From: Ustulina deusta
Taxonomy: Eukaryota; Ascomycota; Sordariomycetes; Xylariales; Xylariaceae
NCBI GenBank assembly: GCA_023159155.1
Contig: JAJNNX010000012.1
Coordinates: forward strand, 682,001 to 746,000
Length of the DNA: 64,000 nucleotides
Direction of reading: 5' to 3'
Part shown: positions 58,018 to 64,000 of the stretch, one piece after another
How the letters are laid out: each line of letters begins with the position of its first letter
Numbering within the stretch: position 1 is the first letter of the stretch
Position numbers and translations under genes: made by a program
The notes under the pieces: generated by a model
Databases searched by the model: none
The model's input: only the letters and a program-made list of their open reading frames with translations
Told to the model about the DNA's origin: nothing

Positions 58018-61000
58018 CTAGGAAAATTTGCTTGTGATGGTTCCGAGCAACATCTTCCTCTTCTGGTTGCTTACAAACTTGCTTGCATCTTCGGACCATT
58101 TTTGGCTGTCCGCAGCCATATTGTCCAGGCCGTCATTCAGGATATTCAACTTTTCCGTGCGCTCATTCAATTGCCTAGTAAGATAATCCCCCCAGCCTTC
58201 TTGACTTTGGCTTGACGGCCCAGCCCGAGCCTGTTCTTCCATTGCCACCGAGGCAGCAAGCATTCGTTTGCTCGGAGGTCTCCCTGCACCGCCAATCAAG
58301 AGGTCAAGATCTGAGGGGGATACGTATTGCGTCCCTGAGATCCACTGCACGTTTGAGATGGTTGGGCGCTGCGGTATCGCGAGATCAGGGTTAACGAGCC
58401 TATCCGCGGTGTTCTCTAGCTCCTTGCCAGTTCCCCATGCTTGCAGGACCGCTAGTTCGGACGGCCCCGTCCAGCAGACTACTTCACCGTCCTCAGTGAC
58501 AAGTGAATTTGAAATACGGCTTCCGTCAATCATTGATAAGGGAGCATTACCAATCTCCTTCAATCCTGGTAAACTGAATGCTCGTGTCGTTCGATCCCCG
58601 AAAACACCAACCAAGGCCATTCCATGTAACTCAAATTCAGTTACCGCAGCAGCGCTACACAGGCAGTCGCTAAACGACTTTGACGCCCCCCTAGCAGAAG
58701 CAGGTTTGAATATCCGGACTTCGGTTTGCGTGACTTCAACATAATTAGCGAATACTCATTACGTAATGCACGGTTTGTTATTCTTACCAACAACAAGCAA
58801 GCCATTCACATGCCTGCCTTCTCGGAGACCAGCGACGGCGTGACCTGTCGCTGCTGCTGGCTTTCCAGTATCGGCCACAATTGGACAGATAGATGTCACC
58901 TCGTCACCCAAAGTCGCTAACCCGGCGAGCTCGGCCTTGAAACTTGAGCCAGATGGCAGAAGCCTCAGAGTAATGACTTTTCCTAATTTTGTGCCGATAA
59001 AGCAGCATATGCTTGAATATTTGTCCTCATCCAGGGTCATAACTGCAAATTCAATAACGACCGGCCAGTCTTTGTTGGTTGACACATTCGAGCGGCCCCT
59101 GAGAAATGATGACTTCTTCTCTGACTTAGTCAAATCGGCTATCGAGGATTGAAACATGACTGAAGGCCCTCGCAAATCAACAACACTAAAGAATCCGTTC
59201 TCAGAGCCGACTGCGACAAAACCTACATCGGATACCTTGACAGCACTTATCGATCCCTGCATCATCTCGTAAAGCGAGAATGGTTGCAGACCGCTCTTGA
59301 GGTTCGGTTCTGACCTGCCCCTAATATCTGAGAGGCCCCCAGGATTGGAGGGTAACTCTTGATTTGCCGTCTGCCCGTAGAATTTATTAGCGCCCCACCT
59401 GTATATGATCAACTCTCCCTTGCTAGTGCCGACGGCGAATTCTGAGCTCTCTGCAGCCATACTCATTGCAGTGATAGTGACGTCCTCAAACCGATTCAGA
59501 GCTCTAGCCACATCAACTTGTAGCTGTGTAGTATTTTCAATTTCGTCTCCATGGCCGACGTCCCATATGCGAACGGTGCTATCTGCATGGGCAACTTGAA
59601 TGATCGTCCGACCTTCGAAACGTCGCCGTGATCGAGGTGCTTCGGCCCCACCCTTGAGGATCGGCTCGCCCCCGGGGCGATTCTCAACCATTCCGAGCCA
59701 CTTGTCGCGGCTAAGTGTAGAGCTTGCGATTTTAGTAGCAAAAGGATGAACAAATGATAGCGATGGGTGGAGTTGATTAGTTGGTGAAATTGGATAACCG
59801 CTTGGGAAGCTCATTGTGATGATCTCCCCGGATGATAACAAAGCTAGTATCGCAATTGGGTCTTGGGCACCAGCGAAATGTGGCGATGCTCGGGGAATGA
59901 GGAAAAAGTTGACCGCCTCAGCACCAATTGGGATTTCAAGAGTAGTTTGCCGCTTGCCCTTAAGGTAGTCTGCCAGAACCTGCCATGAAGAAGTAGCGTA
60001 GTTCGGCGTGATCCCAAGCTCGAGGAAAGTCAGCCCAGTCGGAGGGTCACCCAGTGTCTGGCCACCAGCAACTAGTAAGCCGGAATCTTCAGGGTTCTGC
60101 TTACAACACCAGGCTATCTGCGAGTAAGGATGTTTTGGCTTGGAGTTTTCCGGGCGTGGCGCTGGTTGATCCACGTTGAAATGATGCAACGTACGTGCCA
60201 TGACTAGTCGTCCGTCGTTCGAAGTGTCCCAAAACACCAGGCTGGCATCATCGTGTGCGGTGAGGACAAATGTTCCGGTAGGATGCCACAGGGCATGTGT
60301 GAGCTTAGGCTTTCTCAAGGTATCCACGGCCTGGTGACTGCCGCCCGGTGCGCCAGGAGGAACCTGGTATTCGAAAAACCTGGTGGGTTGGTTTTGCTTG
60401 AAGGAATAAATGACAGCGCCATGACTATACCCTATCAAGAGCTTCCCGATGTCTCGCGGGTGTATTTGCAGTGACACAAGAGCGACAGCTCGAGCTCGAG
60501 GATCCCTTGCGGTCCAAAAGTTTGGCAGGCGAAACTGTGACAAGCGTTCGCGATCGAGGTCGTAGGCGTACACCTCGCCAGTTTGGAGACCAAGGAAGCA
60601 CCAGTCCAGCATAGGATCGGTTAGCATGCGTACGACAGTGCCTGGGGCTTGGAAACTAGTGAGTCTAGCGCCAGCATCCAGATCCCACACTGTGACCTCA
60701 TTCTGGGTGTCGAGACTGATTAGACGATTGGCGCAGAACTGGACATCGGCAAAGGAGCGCGGTCGCGAGGGAACGAAGAACTTCTGAACCCTGGATTGAC
60801 CAAACACACAAATCTTCCCACTGCCAAACCTCGACTCATTTGTGCCAACGGCGAGGAGCGACTGAACAGGTTCGTAGGCCATGCAGCTGCGCGGGGCGGT
60901 ATGTGAGTTCGATTTCCCAGCGAAGGCATCGGCAACAAGGCCAGCCCGGCACGACATACCTGATCTGAGAATTTATCCCGTATCGGGAGCGTTCATCTGG

Positions 61001-61078
61001 GGCGAACAGCCCTGGTAAGATGTTGGCAGACAGGTCATTCTGCATGCCTGCCTGTTTGCCTCGGAGAAAGCTTGCCAT
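58018..61078 (-). CDS. Lethal(2) giant larvae / Sro7-type WD40 exocytosis protein
   Basis: Exons 60960-61078, 58788-60886 and 58018-58733 (introns 73 and 54 nt) give 977 residues. Sro7/Sro77 bind the t-SNARE Sec9 and the Rab Sec4 to promote vesicle fusion at sites of polar growth. The N-terminus MASFLRGKQAGMQNDLSANI leads into YGINSQISCMAYEPVQSLLA across intron 1, the start of the first beta-propeller. Propeller strands recur: NEVTVWDLDAGARL, ALWHPTGTFVLTAHDDASLV, DSTVRIWDVGHGDEIEN and SEFAVGTSKGELIIYRWG. The C-terminal exon holds FGDRTTRAFSLPGLKEI and ends in an R-SNARE-like coil (RTEKLNILNDGLDNMAADSQ, FVSNQKRKML). The length is typical of the family. Confidence 0.9.
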
Positions 61079-63020
61079 CGCTGGAAATGATGTCCGGCAA
61101 CACTTGGAGACAGAAGCAAAGAGGTGCCTTGGGCGACGGCAAAATACCCTCAACAGCCTAGTTTTCGGGGCGGGATGAGTAACCTCTGAAGCTTGTCGGC
61201 TGACAGCAGTCCTTTGAAAGAGTAGGCTTCTGACAGACGGCTAAGGCGGCCCAGCTGAGTTGCGCATACGTCACAGCCCCTCCAAGAATGCACTCGGTAC
61301 TTGCATAGGCTGTTTTGGAGACTAAGAGAAATAGTGGACACGACGGGACCAGAACCTACAAGGTAGGTACCTACCCGTAAGTACCGGTAGCTCTCTGGGT
61401 TCCAGGAAACATCGCTTTATTATGTAACTGCCACTATATATGTGAGTTGAAATTGTTGAGGTTAGATGAACCCCAAGGTAGATTAGGTCGTCGATTGCTA
61501 AAGAGCAACCACCTTAATCACCAGGTAGCCAGTGCCAATTTAGGTACTACCTCCTAGCTGTCGAGATCATCACGTGTAATTATACATATGTACATATATG
61601 TAGGTCCTTCGGTGCAGAAATAAGAGACTTAACAGAATTACCAAGTAAATGTAGGTATAGGTACTTAGACGCCTCGGTGAATATGTCGTCCAGGTATCTA
61701 GATCACAAGCATATACAGTGCGATTCCCACAAACAAACGCACTGTCTTTGAGAACTACGAGATAGAGGAGATTAGACTAATGAGCTTCACGATAAGAATC
61801 ACTTCAAGACGAATTCCTCTAGCAAGACCTCAGCGCGTAATCCACTTGGGTACGTAATGTAACAAAATGCTAATGTTAGCTTCCAGCAGGTCACTCATGC
61901 TTGTGCACACATTACTACCTAGGTAAGTAGAGTTGTGGCTACCACTGATACCTCTGATTACACATGCGCAGCATGTTTAACTTATACTTCATTCAGCACT
62001 TTGACGAGGCCTGTGCCTATTGCCTGTCAAGTTTCAGTCTGACCAGCAGGGATCGCTACGGCTGAGTCTGAGGCAGGAGGATAATATGGCACACAGATAA
62101 AAACACGATACAGTAGAAAAATATTGCTGGCTGTTTCTGAGATACTGCTTTTTTTGTTCTTCTTCTTCCTTTCGTTGAAGCAGAGTCAGCGTGCCTCTTG
62201 TTCCATGACTCCTAACTCTCACCTAACTGAGACGACACTGTTGTCAAGGTAGCCTTGCGGGCTTATTAATTTAAGCGACCTGATATTTCCCATGACAGGT
62301 CAATTTTCTGTGGATGCGGCACATTGTCCCGCTTGGGATCCGGTAGCCAACAATAAAACAAACTGACAAGGCAAATATAGATGCCACCCACTTAAGAACC
62401 TGAATAAGCTATCCCACCCGTCCATCATCATATAAATTCATCTGTGCTAAAGACGCCACATAGTAGTCATGATGCTTGCTTATCCTTCACTCGCACTGCC
62501 CACCCTCGAGGTATGTCTAAGGCGGTTTAAATCTTTCCCATGCCAGAGAGGAAAATCAAAAACGAAAGTAGCAATCTGTTTGTATTTGTTCGCCATGAGT
62601 GCGATCAGTACCTGTCCTTACCCGACAGGTTTCATATAGGTCTAGGTAGGCGCATTCACATCTACCCTTCCAGCACTGCGACTTCTTAATAAATACCTAC
62701 CTACGCACAGGCCCGTCCAAGTCTCCTACCCAGTTCCCCAGCCAGCTATCAGCTACCCCTTCCACCCTACAACATCTTCTATCTACCTACACTACCATAA
62801 GTATGTACCTACCTAGCCAAATGACAACAAGTTGCGGCCTATTGATCCTGATTGTGGCTCATCAGCCCGCCCTCGTCGTCCAACATTTGGCGCTTTTAGG
62901 TAGCCCAAATTCAACGAGTTGCCCTCCAGCTCTTTCTCGACTCTCGATCGACTTCCTCAACACCCCCAAAAATATGGCTATTTAGCTTCAGCCCCATTAG
63001 ACACGCGCCCATGCCCAGCA
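61079..63020. other. 1.9-kb intergenic region rich in TAGGTAC words
   Basis: It has no gene. Words such as AGGTAGGTACCTACC occur at 61359-61392, then near 61540, 61655, 62640, 62695 and 62780-62815. It is the divergent promoter space of the Sro7-like and coiled-coil genes. Confidence 0.4.
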
Positions 63021-64000
63021 ATGTCGCCAGATACGACGATTGAGCCCGACGTACGTACAATCGGTATGCCGCCTTTGCAATGTTTCTAATTCTCGTAGAG
63101 CGAGGGCACATCCTTTGAGCCACATTCGTCAGCATCCAGCACCCACGAGCACGCAGGTACCCGTTTAAATCCCATTGTACTCGATGGCAACGGCAACGGC
63201 AACGACAAGACCAAGAAGGTGCAAAATATGCCCCGGCCACGACGACGTATTCCTGCCAAGAGAAGGAAAATGTCTTCTAATTCTGATGACTCGACCGATA
63301 TCTTCACACCCCCGCGAGCGTATAAAGAAATCCTACAACATGGATCAATGGCCTGCGAGAACAGCGCACCGCCCGACGACACAACAGCAGGACTGCAACC
63401 GGAGCTCTCGATCCTGGAATCTCTCAAGTCGGAGAAAGGTAGAATGAGCGCGGAGATGGCGACGCTCTCAGTCACCCTGGATGCCGCCAAGAAGTCGGCA
63501 GCGGCGCATAACACGAGATTCAAGCAGTCAGAACGACAGCGCAGCAAGCTGGGTGAAGAGGTGAAGTCTTTCCAACTGCGAATTGCCGAAGCAATGAAAA
63601 CACAGGAACTTCTCTTATTGGACCTGATGGCCCAGAGACAGCTGATGCGGGCGCAGGATGCTGCACTCGCCCAGGCGAAGAAGGCACAGAAGAGCGCTCG
63701 GGGTCTGAGTTCCCTCGCCAGACGGGACCTTGGAAAAGCGCGGGTGGAGAGGTCCGAGGTCGATAGAGAATTGCTCGAAGCCAAGGCTACGATCTCGGCG
63801 CTGCGGACCGAGCACGACGAGTTCGTCGCTAGTTCGAGAACGGAAAGTAAATCGGCCGAGGAGAACTCGCAATCGAGCCTCGATAGCGCGCAAAAGGCCT
63901 ACGGAACTCTGGAGCTCGATAGAGATAGACTCCGAGAAGAGAAGGAAGAGCTTGCGAATGAGAGAGAAGAACTCCGTCGGCGCATTACGGAGTTAGAGTC
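63021..64000 (+). CDS. Coiled-coil protein, 3' end beyond window; function unknown
   Basis: Exon 1 (63021-63050, MSPDTTIEPD) joins over a 48-nt intron to an exon open from 63099 to the window end, over 300 codons without a stop. The first ~100 residues are disordered with a basic patch (MPRPRRRIPAKRRKM) that resembles a nuclear localisation signal. From about residue 120 a long coiled coil runs to the edge (LSILESLKSEKGRMSAEMA, LLEAKATISALRTEHDEF, DRDRLREEKEELANEREELR). Most frames from the opposite strand here are shadows of its A/G-rich codons. I do not recognise the family. A nuclear structural or chromosome-associated role is possible but unsupported. Confidence 0.72.

Noticed and set aside
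61359..62815. Possible tandem repeat array or CRISPR-like spacing of TAGGTAC words
   Set aside because: Spacing is irregular and spacers are not unit-length; this is a fungal nuclear genome, so scattered promoter words fit better.

Overview
This is a filamentous ascomycete (Pezizomycotina) chromosome segment. Genes have short introns (about 48-170 nt, GT..AG, CTGAC/CTAAC-like branch points). There is an AT-rich, RIP-like (repeat-induced point mutation) transposon, several genes broken by transition-type stop codons, and many CTAGGTAGGTAC-like words in promoters. A Sordariomycete (Hypocreales-like) is my best guess for the class, but the sequence alone does not fix the species. All gene models are my own splice reconstructions from reading frames plus family motifs.

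Layout. 0-5.5 kb: an adenylate-forming reductase (A-PCP-R, cut by the left edge) divergent from an allantoate-permease-type MFS transporter. 6.1-7.5 kb: a zinc-finger/ankyrin protein ending in a nucleic-acid-deaminase-like domain. 7.6-9.4 kb: a pocket of debris with a pogo/Fot1 transposase tail, a 109-bp MITE and a cytochrome P450 pseudogene. 10-13.6 kb: an intact DUF3433 membrane protein. 14.9-27 kb: a housekeeping core with UBP2-like deubiquitinase, complex I 21.3 kDa (NDUFA11-like) subunit, DUF167 protein, HAD 'Swiss Army Knife' protein with an RGG tail, and the DNA primase small subunit PRI1 with MluI cell-cycle boxes upstream. 28-36 kb: two BTB/POZ paralogues flanking a RIP-like Tc1/mariner-type element with perfect 44-bp inverted repeats, and a four-helix membrane protein. 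37.8-38.9 kb: a polyQ/coiled-coil protein. 41.2-43.5 kb: a DUF3433 pseudogene.

44.5-52.8 kb is the most interesting accessory stretch. It holds a complete eight-exon class I terpene synthase, whose aspartate motif is split by a 19-nt micro-exon, divergent from an MpaB-type (DUF2236) ER-membrane oxygenase. Next come a decayed AYR1-like short-chain dehydrogenase, a gamma-glutamylcyclotransferase-like gene and a stray ketoreductase fragment of a reducing PKS. This looks like a small or decaying terpenoid locus.

53.4-56.8 kb: a secreted GH3 beta-glucosidase. 58-61 kb: a Sro7/Lgl-type WD40 exocytosis protein. 63-64 kb: the start of a coiled-coil protein running off the right edge.

Working together: the reductase and transporter could make and move one small molecule, and the terpene synthase with the MpaB-type oxygenase could make and oxidise a terpene. 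Both are inferences from neighbourhood. The housekeeping genes show no shared pathway.
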